Assembly (NCBI GenBank): GCA_947647595.1
Contig: CANSKZ010000010.1
Location: 1 to 64,000 of the forward strand
Direction: 5' to 3'
DNA: 64,000 nt
Origin: an uncultured Clostridium sp.
GTDB lineage: Bacteria > Bacillota > Clostridia > TANB77 > CAG-508
In this document: positions 11,201 to 18,500 of the stretch, piece after piece
How the letters are laid out: every line of letters begins with the position of its first letter
Position numbering within the stretch: the first letter of the stretch is position 1
Position numbers and translations under genes: made by a program
The notes under the pieces: generated by a model
The model's database searches: none
The model's input: only the letters and a program-made list of their open reading frames with translations
What the model was told of the DNA's origin: nothing

Positions 11201-11695
11201 AGTTAAAGATAATGTATTAGAAGGAACTCTTCGTCCTAAATTATCTCTTGTTGTCCACCAAGCAGATTGTACTCTACTTGGATAAGCACCTACATTTTCA
11301 TCCGTATAATTCAAAATATAAGCTGACTTTGGTGTACAAATCACATCTTCTATTTCTGCATAATACGCAATTTCTTCGGTTTGATAAAGTCTTCCTAATA
11401 ATAATTGATAAGTTGCTTCATTAGCTCCTAATGTTGCTGTATCAATAGTGCTTCCTCCAAAAACTGCATATCTTGCTTGTCTTTCACTTGGAATATGTCT
11501 TCCTTTTTCAATACACCACAATTCTCTTTGTGCTGCCATGGTATCATAACTAATGAATTGTCCTCCTGTTGCTGCAGCATTTTCTAGATAGCCTTCTTGC
11601 AATTCTTCTGCATAAGCTTGATAAGATACTAAGGTCGTCATGAAAATAATCAACATTATTAACACTTTTAAAATTTTTGTTTTGTATTTTTCCAT
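5204..11695 (-). CDS. Giant cell-surface protein with prealbumin-like and SdrD B-like domains
   Basis: A 2163-aa exported surface protein. The ATG at 11695 is chosen over the in-frame GTG at 11707 because AGGAGG, embedded in the last codons of the upstream gene, is spaced for it. Residues 1-30 are a signal peptide (hydrophobic core LIMLIIFMTTLVSYQAYA). Near the N terminus Cys61 (LWCIEKG) and Gln143 (RVQSAWW) resemble the Cys and Gln of thioester adhesin domains. From about 390 to 880 there are four or five prealbumin/Cna-B-like modules of the pattern F-x-V-K-V with a terminal YEVEE or YTVEE strand. SdrD B-like modules follow near 900 (AGIVWVDE) and 1500 (INGIAWEDN). The tail is ITLSPPFGSG, one membrane helix and KKKVLK. 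It overlaps or abuts the upstream 1680-aa gene and is probably co-transcribed. There is no LPXTG; SPPFG may be a variant sorting motif. No in-frame CGG was found. Confidence 0.85.
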   Translation of the reverse strand: MEKYKTKILKVLIMLIIFMTTLVSYQAYAEELQEGYLENAAATGGQFISYDTMAAQRELWCIEKGRHIPSERQARYAVFGGSTIDTATLGANEATYQLLLGRLYQTEEIAYYAEIEDVICTPKSAYILNYTDENVGAYPSRVQSAWWTTRDNLGRRVPSNTLSLTADAYQDFVKKIKADGVDVNDTANYETRTHTYPDGKNVSIQFPKTDIDNTFKLNASKVEVNYYEEDQKYVIGPFTLKYEEANYGGVDFGFIDDMRIYTDASNEPLARNQWNFIYTDNHDSAKKFPAGNGRDKFYIEMDYIPDATKITGIDIDYKYLIAGGKYQRLSGTYDKYNWTCTKTPVASSYDEESGTYTQYTYELSAKKQNLALTSQTLGLLNEAARWYETKTVSIHKNQATLQIKKQVLDENGKELTEAQVKEKYGEQYLAFTVKVTHRGKTTRTVRKVLAGATATIGTYMWDDDEAAPTYEVEEVKLLNGTWQSQSISNNKGTLGDGQKVVVTATNKLKPQKNNIQLIKQTSEPAEEDEIFKFEVKVTMPNGTEDVTEATLIVPKGKTTSNVWNSKEYKWIGNKKPTYRITEIETEHSKKYTPSITPSEGELDGSGAAVEVKAYNGHPESYLTIKKELQEGQVTQDTFDFKVTLDGVKNTESGHHEFTVTGLKAGEVAGPYGFEWASDDEPTYTVEEIDPKGGTVSSIEATGGEVIEKTATSIKGRLTKAQTEDTTTGDTTTAITEIKFTNNMTKHHGNIKIIKNFTSAEKMTDEELKAEIAKLDPTVKFDVKVVLKGSFKYKEEFYENTTKVIDVTLSKDNNWQFTIDDVYWWGETTPTYTVTELRSQEVDWQCVSQDYSYIENESTDEEGFKLLDGSTVEVTIVNQIPSDTEIDLTFEMAGIVWVDETLEDKNNDNDGYYSKPNGVYDEGEMLKDNAEVIVYKVFYDASGKEVKREQAKAYKDAQNNEISFPIVTVTDGAWDVPRIQVPGVTDEEKEKYGCETASYDVEFTYDGQTYEPTEFLSYKVSKDGTIEKNQGSNEQKAKDYREATKSVKKKYERDSMAIGSSESKIAKISGKTPINANGETTGIATLTDGTEVEITYSSDDAGVAYPTHSTLNTMDSNGRILDIFRATASTQAGNLTFPFDVNGYDGSSLTAVDKEFNATGFKTHYKFMAVYNYCLHINLGLKPKEEVDIGLTKNLDNAKVIVNEKMYQYKYSGYYDLTEEKTNSLNKDVFVKNPTEKIQYTLGLYRSDYYYRAEMYQNSNDQNNVYDKLSKFYSNINGKDENKALEDTELDIYLTYKIKVQNSSANYVAQIHEIDDYYDSSLIPVMSDESKYLKTKTERVKEGDEVKVKEIPVNGMEVVGEQSAYAENWKPIKSGIIGSDTDGNGKNIIYNQMRAYNLGIKLQPGESEEFYVTFKVDKDKDEEFGIEDSIILGQKCNVAEIASYSTFDVETEKNAGRIDRDSAPGNVNISNYNQKAWYEDDTFAAPRIKLNLIARNEDRNINGIAWEDNSKDKNVDTPDSNYNQRIGNAEKDDNEEDTIEGLTTELVQKVMVDSGNRKDYTEYDYIWPTNIALDCLNGKTMEDVIGLDTTKETGADGEYNFTNVIAGDYVVRFHYGDTRPYKTTNDCRIKSADYSDAEYYNGQDYKSSKLNAELKFGQAILQADSYLDIDKVNDYDRVRNTAVDSERKRLEVVAKSREIDNQNSTIMFNYADELFTDYAMFADTPKLDMNIELSDKYYSGLDNTNYMYAVNNINFGLEERPITQLSLDKQIEEIILTTSDENNIMHAKYNIDYDVNDKGEIKAIVNLDTANSYGIDNLQSLNRDDATDNGFRYINVDSSILEGTTITVKYKFTVLNTGEVDRTGKLADMLYKEDITQFNEALEKLLAEFSGFTKNSEGSLGNTKALGEYVGTIYYYGADKQLFDYNGDGNKDNDNIVTSRVRQLVDYIDNDVVFSANSNNTSNMSWSEITVEKLRPHIDESIIDSEGRILDEDGISYTTDKRTNLVVSADEDSPNSTINNKDFVVDLQPKNATDTTRANYRASMYLTTTKYVSGDADDLQIDNIAEIIRYNNKVGRRDELTIAGNQVPAKAFEEVDPLDKLRADGTLSDTLEYERDTSATEVITLSPPFGSGLMVWKLQVIASITGGLAILAGGIVFIKKKVLK

Positions 11696-11699
11696 TTGA

Positions 11700-14600
11700 C
11701 TAAACACCTCCTTTTCTCTTATTTTTTAACACTCTTTCGTATACTACAAACGCAATGGCTCCTCCAGCTAAAATACTAATAATAATTGCTGATAGATATA
11801 TCAAAGTTTCACCTGTTTTTACAGTTATAATCAAATCTGCTGTTGAAATATCATCTTCATTCTGTGCTTTATTTTTTGGTGTTGAATTTTTGTCTGATAC
11901 ACCATAAATATTGAAGTCTTCTGCAATTTCTGCTGTATTACTTACGTTTCCAGTATTTTCTGTTGTCATTTGTTTGGTTAGCACTAACTTGACTTCTTGA
12001 CTTTGTCCAGAAACTAATTCTGTATTAGCTAATGCTTTTGTATATAAGTTTCCATCCGTTCCTGTGTACCAATCTGGATTTAATCCTGAATTGAATGTCA
12101 TTCCTTGTGGAATATAATCAACAATCTCTGATGCAAAACCTTCTAAATCTCCATTATTAGTAACTGTAATTGCATATTCGACATATACTGTTGTTCCTGC
12201 TAAATATTTTGCAGTAATAGCTGATTGTGCTAATTTTACTTTGTCAAATTCTTCTGTTACAGTTCCTTGTGCATTTTGAACCGTTACTTTGGTAATTGCT
12301 TTTTCAATTCCTAAACTAAATTGTGCTGTTTCAACAAGTCCAATATCAATATTTGATATATTGGCTCCATTTACATTAATAACATCTGTTACTGCTCCAT
12401 TTTCTTTCTTTCCATTTTGCTCAATCTTTGTTGTAATAACATCTGAATTGATACTTGATTCAATTCCCTCTTTTCGATAAGTTGCTACTGTATATAAAGC
12501 AGTATCATATTTGAACAATACAACATAAGAACCATCTTGCAATCCTGTAAATGTATATTCACCATTTGCATTTGTCGTAACCGTAGATTTTATTACACCT
12601 GTGTTGCTATCCACTAAAATCGCTGTAATGTTGCTCATTCTTTGTTCACCATCGTCTCTCATACCATTTTTGTTAGCATCTAACCAGGCAACACCTGAAA
12701 TCTTGTGAGATTTTGTGATGTCTGATTTTGAGTTATAAGGATAATTGGTATCATCGTCATCCTCATGATTGTCTGCATTATTTGTATTTTCTATTGCTTG
12801 AATAATGTGTGTTACTGGATTACTTGTGATTTCATCCATTTCAGAGTTTGCTATCGTACCAACATTGGTTACTGTTTTTTCTTGTGCTCCTTCTAAACTT
12901 GAAGCAGTTGCTAGAATGTCTACTTGCACTTCGTCATTTTCTGGAACTGATATGGTTAATTCTGTTTTGCCTGTATCTGACATCTGTCTAGTTGAAAGAA
13001 CATCATCTATTTCATAAGAAACTTCTTTTACAACAATTCCTTCTGGAATAATATCTGTTAGTACAATATCTTTTGCAATGGCTTGACCTTCATTTTTAAT
13101 CGTAAATGTATAGTGAATATTCTCACCTTCCATGACATAGGTTGGTGTTGTTGATGTTTGCGTAATAGAAATACTACTTTTAGCTAAATCAATCATAATA
13201 TCTTCTGCTTTATACATTTCCATGTCTTTTCCAGAAACTTGTGTCGAAACTTGAATTGTGTTAGAAGTTATGCCTGTATTTAAACTTTTGACTTTTACAA
13301 ATAATTTCAAAGTCTGTCCTTCATTGGCTCCTATTTTTTGAATATTCCAAATTACTTGATTGGTTGAAGCATCATATTTTGCATTATCAATTTGGTTATA
13401 TCCACCATTATCATTTGCCTCTATCATATAAGCATTCAAAAATTCTAATTCTTTTGGAAGAGAAGTAACCACTTCGACATTTTCTTTCACTTTTTGTGTC
13501 AAATTTTCCACACGTAAAACAATATCTAAAGTATTTCCTTCTATATAAGAACCATCTTCCATATCAATAAATTGATCCACACTTATTTCTGCTGTCTCAA
13601 AATTAATATCTATTTTATTAGATGTTAATTCAGCTTTTAAATCTTTTGCCATAGCTGTTGCTGATATATTCATTGTATTTTGTGCATAAATTCTTCCTGT
13701 TTTTAAAGTTATATTTATTTCAATCGAAGCATTTTTCGCCAATTTTTCAATATTGGTGATAACATTACCATCACTATACTCTACTTTTGCAATATCTCTA
13801 TTAGCTTCTGCTGACACAAAGCTTGTACCAGCAATAACTGGTAATTTAACAAGCACATCTTGTGCAATGTCTTGTCCTACATTTTTGATAATTGCTTTTA
13901 GTTTGATTTCATCATTCTCTTTGACCAAATTAACATCTGTTTCCAATGTTAATTCTAATTCTGGACCAGCTCCTGTTGTTAGTCCAATTAAATCTGGTCT
14001 TGCTTCTTCTGTTAAATCAACTGATTCCATGTTGTTTGTATAAGAAGCAACGAACGTTCCATAAATATTTTCATTATGATTTAAGTTAGCTGGTATTTGA
14101 TATTCATAGGTAAATTTCAAAACTTGTTTTGCTTCCATTTTATAATTTGAATCGTTTGGTACAATCAAATAAGATTTAATTGTTTCTAAGTTTTCTGGTG
14201 TTGTCGTCCATCTATTTGCGTTATCTTTTAAATCTTGGGTTGCTTCTTTGTTGTCTGAATAATATATTGTAAATTCTCCATTATTTCCTTGACTGGTAGC
14301 AATTCGACTTACCATTTTTGTATCAATTGTGGTTCCTAAGTTGTCACCAGTTGTGATATCTTTTACGCCTTCAAAAGGAATTCTTCCTAATATAGCTAAA
14401 TTTGATATTGCATTCTCGTTATTGTTCATAACAGCAATTTCCATTGTTGCCTTTTTAGCTTGTGCATAAATATCTAAATAATCAACTTGTTTTCCTTGTT
14501 TAATTGAAGTCAATCTAGAACCTGCATCATTATAATTAGAAGTTGTATTAATTGCTATGACTCCATTTGGTGCAGAATATTGAATTTGGGTCTCTTTATA

Positions 14601-16742
14601 TTCTGTTGCATAATTAGTTGCTTCTTCATTGTTACAATATACTTTAAATCCTCTTTCAACAGATGGTGTATATATATCGACATTCATGTCAGCATTTAAT
14701 ACAATATTCGTACCATTTGTTAAAACACCTGAATTCAAATCTGTTTGTTTTCCAGAAACAGTTACTTTTGCAATAATTCTTCCGTCTCTTACATAAGATT
14801 CAAGATTTGAAATCTCTAGTCCTTCTCCATAAAGAATACTAGCATTTGTTATATTTAAGCTTGTAATATATTCTGGCATCTCAATTTCAAATACAGAATT
14901 TCCGAAAATATCAGAAGTTGCTTTATCATTGTTAAGTTCTAATCTCATTTCCACGTTTGTGTTAGTTGTTACAGTTGATAAATTGTCTCTGTCTAATATA
15001 AAATTAATATCTGTTACTGTGTCCTTTAATTTAGTTGCAGTTTCTCTACTTCCTAATTCAACAATATCGGATACATAAGAATATTTTGCCTTTTGAACCG
15101 TTGTTGTTGCAATTGAGTCCATATCTGCATAAGCTTCTTTGGAAATACTTCTGCTTGAAGTTGCCTTTTTATTAGAAATAATTAAGTTTCCTGTGTTGAT
15201 TGGAGCAGAAGTTTTTATCATTACTTTTGAGATTTTGTCTTGGAAATTAATATTATAATTTCCACTTTCGTCAACTAGACTATCTTTATTAATTGTTGTT
15301 AAAACATTTCCAGAAACATCTAATATTTGAATATTTCCAGCTTCGCCTAAAATATTGTTAAAGTTTTCTTGACTAACTGAAATTTGCTTATAATAAATAT
15401 CTTCCGTTGGAACTTTATTTCCTGATTTGCTCATGTAATAATTTTCTACATCTTCAATCATCATTTCTTGTACAATATCTGTATAAGAAACATTTATGGT
15501 TGTTTTTGAGTTATATTCCATTTCTTTATTTAAATAAGAATATACCTTTGATACTTCTGGTGTATCATTTTCTACATTATAAGATATGATATCTCCTGTT
15601 TGTCCTGTAAGGATAAGATTGTGCATTTTTTCAGCTGTTGCCAAATTTTCCATATTGTTTGCTTCTACACCGCTAAAGGTAACAACTTTGGCTTCTAAAT
15701 TAGAAGAAGTTTGTATTTCATCTGAAAGCCTAACATTTTGGAATGTATAAGTAACAACATATTCATCCATTCCAGCTTGGCTGTAATATCTTTCTTCTTG
15801 CTTGTTTTCTTCACCTTCTACTTTAAGATATTCTTCTGATTCATTGACATCAACTAATTGCTTTTTATTTTCTAGTTTAATATTGATTTTACCTTCTGCC
15901 TCGTTGTATGTACAATTCTCAGAACCAAATTCTACTTCTCCGACACCTTTACCGTTCGTACCAACAGTAGAGTTTGCAATAACAGTAACTTCTGTTGGAG
16001 ATACTTCGTTTATTTTTGGTACATTTATATTTAATTCAGTTTGTTTGGTTGGCAAAGATTTTTGATTTTCATTCGAACTGTCTACTTTGACAATTGTTTG
16101 TAAAATCACTCCATCATTTCCATATTGAACATACTTTGAAATTTCCTCTTCAACTTTAACTGCTCGATCATCTTTCCAAGCCAAAGTTAATGGAATTTCT
16201 TTCGAAATCTCATGTTCCTTTCCTTTTTCGTCCACATAAATACCTGAAAGAATAACATGAGCAATTCCTTTTAATTTTGATTCTTGAATATATTCTTCCA
16301 TTTTGTATTCAATTGGTATTGAAATTTCAAGTTGTTCAGAAGAATTTTCAATCTTGTTAAACTCTAACACATTGTTTTCCAAGACTTGAACATGTTCTGA
16401 TTCTGCTACTTGATTTTCTTCTTTCATAGCAAAATTCAAGTCTGCATTTTCTTCTGGCTTGATTTCTACCTTTCCATTTTTTAGGTATCCGCTTTTTTTC
16501 ACACCCAATTGCAATTGAATCGCTAGATTTGTGTTATTTACATCACTTACCAATGCATTCGATGTTTCCTCTCCATTTGCTAGATACGCTTCAAATTCAA
16601 CATTTTCGTTTCCAGTATCGGACTTTGCACCGAATATTGACACGAAACTTGTTGTAGCAAGTGCTTCAGTTACCACTGCAAAATGCGAAAATACTAGTGT
16701 AAAAACTAAAAACATTGCTAATAATTTTTTTCCGTTTCTCAT
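11700..16742 (-). CDS. Giant surface protein with DUF11-like repeats and SdrD B-like module
   Basis: A 1680-aa exported protein, first gene of the first surface operon. The ATG at 16742 follows GAGGAAAAATT. A signal peptide (LLAMFLVFTLVFSHFAVVTEALA) ends near residue 30. The body is made of beta-rich repeats; from about 940 onward several are recognisable DUF11-like modules (for example GENIHYTFTIKNEGQAIAKD). An SdrD B-like module begins near 1350 (ISGVAWLDANKNGMRDDGEQ) with its Ca-binding-type acidic turn, and a final DUF11-like module lies near 1500-1600. A C-terminal membrane helix (LIYLSAIIISILAGGAIAFVV) is followed by a basic tail. N terminus and architecture parallel the 1806-aa protein at 58322-63742, so the two operons look like paralogues. 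No in-frame CGG was found. Confidence 0.85.
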   Translation of the reverse strand: MRNGKKLLAMFLVFTLVFSHFAVVTEALATTSFVSIFGAKSDTGNENVEFEAYLANGEETSNALVSDVNNTNLAIQLQLGVKKSGYLKNGKVEIKPEENADLNFAMKEENQVAESEHVQVLENNVLEFNKIENSSEQLEISIPIEYKMEEYIQESKLKGIAHVILSGIYVDEKGKEHEISKEIPLTLAWKDDRAVKVEEEISKYVQYGNDGVILQTIVKVDSSNENQKSLPTKQTELNINVPKINEVSPTEVTVIANSTVGTNGKGVGEVEFGSENCTYNEAEGKINIKLENKKQLVDVNESEEYLKVEGEENKQEERYYSQAGMDEYVVTYTFQNVRLSDEIQTSSNLEAKVVTFSGVEANNMENLATAEKMHNLILTGQTGDIISYNVENDTPEVSKVYSYLNKEMEYNSKTTINVSYTDIVQEMMIEDVENYYMSKSGNKVPTEDIYYKQISVSQENFNNILGEAGNIQILDVSGNVLTTINKDSLVDESGNYNINFQDKISKVMIKTSAPINTGNLIISNKKATSSRSISKEAYADMDSIATTTVQKAKYSYVSDIVELGSRETATKLKDTVTDINFILDRDNLSTVTTNTNVEMRLELNNDKATSDIFGNSVFEIEMPEYITSLNITNASILYGEGLEISNLESYVRDGRIIAKVTVSGKQTDLNSGVLTNGTNIVLNADMNVDIYTPSVERGFKVYCNNEEATNYATEYKETQIQYSAPNGVIAINTTSNYNDAGSRLTSIKQGKQVDYLDIYAQAKKATMEIAVMNNNENAISNLAILGRIPFEGVKDITTGDNLGTTIDTKMVSRIATSQGNNGEFTIYYSDNKEATQDLKDNANRWTTTPENLETIKSYLIVPNDSNYKMEAKQVLKFTYEYQIPANLNHNENIYGTFVASYTNNMESVDLTEEARPDLIGLTTGAGPELELTLETDVNLVKENDEIKLKAIIKNVGQDIAQDVLVKLPVIAGTSFVSAEANRDIAKVEYSDGNVITNIEKLAKNASIEINITLKTGRIYAQNTMNISATAMAKDLKAELTSNKIDINFETAEISVDQFIDMEDGSYIEGNTLDIVLRVENLTQKVKENVEVVTSLPKELEFLNAYMIEANDNGGYNQIDNAKYDASTNQVIWNIQKIGANEGQTLKLFVKVKSLNTGITSNTIQVSTQVSGKDMEMYKAEDIMIDLAKSSISITQTSTTPTYVMEGENIHYTFTIKNEGQAIAKDIVLTDIIPEGIVVKEVSYEIDDVLSTRQMSDTGKTELTISVPENDEVQVDILATASSLEGAQEKTVTNVGTIANSEMDEITSNPVTHIIQAIENTNNADNHEDDDDTNYPYNSKSDITKSHKISGVAWLDANKNGMRDDGEQRMSNITAILVDSNTGVIKSTVTTNANGEYTFTGLQDGSYVVLFKYDTALYTVATYRKEGIESSINSDVITTKIEQNGKKENGAVTDVINVNGANISNIDIGLVETAQFSLGIEKAITKVTVQNAQGTVTEEFDKVKLAQSAITAKYLAGTTVYVEYAITVTNNGDLEGFASEIVDYIPQGMTFNSGLNPDWYTGTDGNLYTKALANTELVSGQSQEVKLVLTKQMTTENTGNVSNTAEIAEDFNIYGVSDKNSTPKNKAQNEDDISTADLIITVKTGETLIYLSAIIISILAGGAIAFVVYERVLKNKRKGGV

Positions 16743-17339
16743 AATTTTTCCTCCTCAAAAACAAACTTAAAAATAGAATCATACCTTTATCTTTTTTATC
16801 ATATAATATTTTACTACAATTCTTATTGTAGTCAATACCTTCAAAGTATGATTCTTCCTTCGTTTTCTAAACTTTAAAAACTTTTTATTTACGGAAATAA
16901 AGCTTTATAATTACTTTATTTATCAAATATAAAATTTTTGTTACATTCTATCTTTTGCATGAATATTGACTTTTTCTATAAGCCTACACTTTTATTATAT
17001 CACATTTTTTGGTTTTTCTCAACCTTTTTTTGACAATTTTTCAAAAAAAATCGATGGTTTTATTGCCTTTTTTCAGTATATGTAAATTTTTTATTGTCGA
17101 ATTGACAGTTTTTTTGTCAAATTTTGGGAAAAACATTTCCTAGCTTTACTATACGATAAGTTATTTTACCTTTTATAAAATTGCTATTTTCCCTTAGGGA
17201 ACAATAAATTTAAGGAATTCCTTTTAGAATAAAAATGTCTTTGGAAAATCAATTTTATCTCTACTTCATAAAAATTTGTCACTTTTTTTAACTCTATGCA
17301 TATACTAATATAAAGTATTTCTTAACAAGGAGGCGTTTT
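16743..17339. other. A+T-rich intergenic region between divergent genes
   Basis: About 600 bases with no convincing ORF. It should hold the promoter of the surface operon (minus) and of the small gene pair (plus). A nested inverted repeat lies at 16775-16855, and one TTGTCGAA (0A-box-like) lies near 17095-17102. There are several poly-T runs and no repeat or RNA gene that I recognise. Confidence 0.5.
16775..16855 (-). promoter_or_regulatory. Nested inverted repeats in the leader of the surface operon
   Basis: Outer arms AGAATCATAC (16775-16784) and GTATGATTCT (16846-16855) are perfect complements. Inside them CTACAAT (16814-16820) pairs with ATTGTAG (16825-16831). The element starts 33 bases upstream of the 16742 start codon, in what should be the 5' leader or promoter. 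It could be an RNA structure or a binding site for a dimeric regulator. Confidence 0.45.
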
Positions 17340-17480
17340 ATGAATAATAATATGGATCTTAATAAACTACTTTCCGTTCTTTCAAAAATGGATAAATCTG
17401 AGCTAGAAAAAAATTTATATCGTGCTCAGCAAATCTTAAATAATTCTGACATAAAAAAGAATATCGATAAACAGGAGTAA
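17340..17480 (+). CDS. Small 46-aa hypothetical protein
   Basis: ATG at 17340 with a strong AAGGAGG seven bases upstream; TAA ends at 17480, two bases before the next gene. The product is a charged, helical peptide beginning MNNNMDLNKLLSVLSKMDK with no membrane segment. Spacing indicates co-translation with the downstream 126-aa gene. Function unknown. Confidence 0.65.
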   Translation: MNNNMDLNKLLSVLSKMDKSELEKNLYRAQQILNNSDIKKNIDKQE

Positions 17481-17482
17481 CT

Positions 17483-17863
17483 ATGAACGAAGATTTTTCT
17501 AATATTTTAAATAACTTTTCTGATATTTTAAAAGAAAAAGATATTGACTTAAACAACATATTAGGCGGAAATACTCCGCCTAACAATGAAAACGAGGATT
17601 TTTCCTTCGATATTAATACCATTATGAAAATAAAAAATATTATGAGTAGTATGAATCATCAAAATGGTCCGAGAAATCAATTGTTGCAATCTTTAAAACC
17701 ATATTTGGAAGATACGAAAAAAGAAAAACTAGAACAGTACATTAAGATTGCTAATCTTTTATCTGTTCTAGATTCTTTCGATGAAAATCACTCTTTTAAA
17801 TTTTTAAAAGACTCGAATTATGATTTCATTTTATTACTTATATTATTTTTATTAATTTTCTAG
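17483..17863 (+). CDS. Small Clostridia-type hypothetical protein with C-terminal hydrophobic tail
   Basis: A 126-aa protein of unknown function. The N-terminal half is Asn/Asp-rich and low in complexity. The central motif NQLLQSLKPYLEDTKKEKLEQYIKIANL resembles a short helical segment seen in many small Clostridial hypotheticals, where a line such as LLxALKPYLSxxRRxKIDxAI recurs. The last 16 residues (FILLLILFLLIF) form a hydrophobic tail. A gagtaact ribosome-binding site overlaps the stop of the preceding small gene. The 3' end overlaps the restored 3' end of minC by 12 bases, tail to tail. Confidence 0.7.
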   Translation: MNEDFSNILNNFSDILKEKDIDLNNILGGNTPPNNENEDFSFDINTIMKIKNIMSSMNHQNGPRNQLLQSLKPYLEDTKKEKLEQYIKIANLLSVLDSFDENHSFKFLKDSNYDFILLLILFLLIF

Positions 17864-18464
17864 CAATTCGATGGCCTCATTTCTAATTCCAAAAATAGGA
17901 CATCGTTCTTCTTTTTCTGTAATTTCTTTTACTAAATTAGAAATTCGAATTTGCGTTGTTTCTATTGTATTAGCAGCTATAATTGCTTTATTATTGCCAT
18001 TTGCTCCGACTGTGTACAACCCCTCTTAACGTCCCTAAAACAATAATATTTCCTCCTGCCACAATCTCTGCACCAGAATGTACATCACCACATATCACAA
18101 TGCTTCCAACATATTCTTCTTTTGTTCCTGAACGAATCGAATGGTATACATACTTAGTTTCTGATATCTCTGTTTCCGCTTCAAATGTTTTTTTAATCGC
18201 ATGCAAGCCCAAAAGGTCAGATGGTTCATCAAATTTAACATCCACATTAATTTCGTCCATAATCATTTTTTCAATCACTTTTCTTTCTGATTCTGTAAAC
18301 AATTTTCCTGTTACACGAATCGGAACATTTGAATTTTGATAAAATTCTTTTAACTTAGGAAGTTTCTCTTGTAATTCTTCAAAAATTTCTTGATTACTTG
18401 CTTGTATATTGATACTCAATACTATTTCTTTTGTTGTTTGTTTAATTCTTACATTATTTAACAT
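17852..18464 (-). CDS. minC: Septum site-determining protein MinC, split by a CGG +1 frameshift
   Basis: Inhibitor of FtsZ ring assembly that works with MinD at the membrane. The ATG at 18464 follows AAAAGGAGGATGTAAC. Frame 0 stops after 157 codons, ending GTLRGVVHSRSKWQ. Shifting +1 at the CGG (18008-18006) gives GVVHSGANGNNKAIIAANTI and continues 51 codons to TAA at 17852, for 203 aa in total. The family's conserved C-terminal beta-helix signature H-x-GANGN is recreated exactly. Typical MinC length is 200-230, so the short form would lack the end of the MinD-binding domain. It lies downstream of mrdA, the usual Clostridial order, but no minD or minE follows. This is the clearest of the eight CGG cases because the family is universal and the motif is invariant. 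Confidence 0.9.
18006..18008 (-). other. CGG +1 frameshift site in minC
   Basis: Context AGT CGG AGC. Skipping C gives AGT GGA GCA and restores HSGANGN. The frame-0 stop is five codons downstream. Confidence 0.85.
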
Positions 18465-18500
18465 GTTACATCCTCCTTTTATAGCATGCGATTATTGCGT

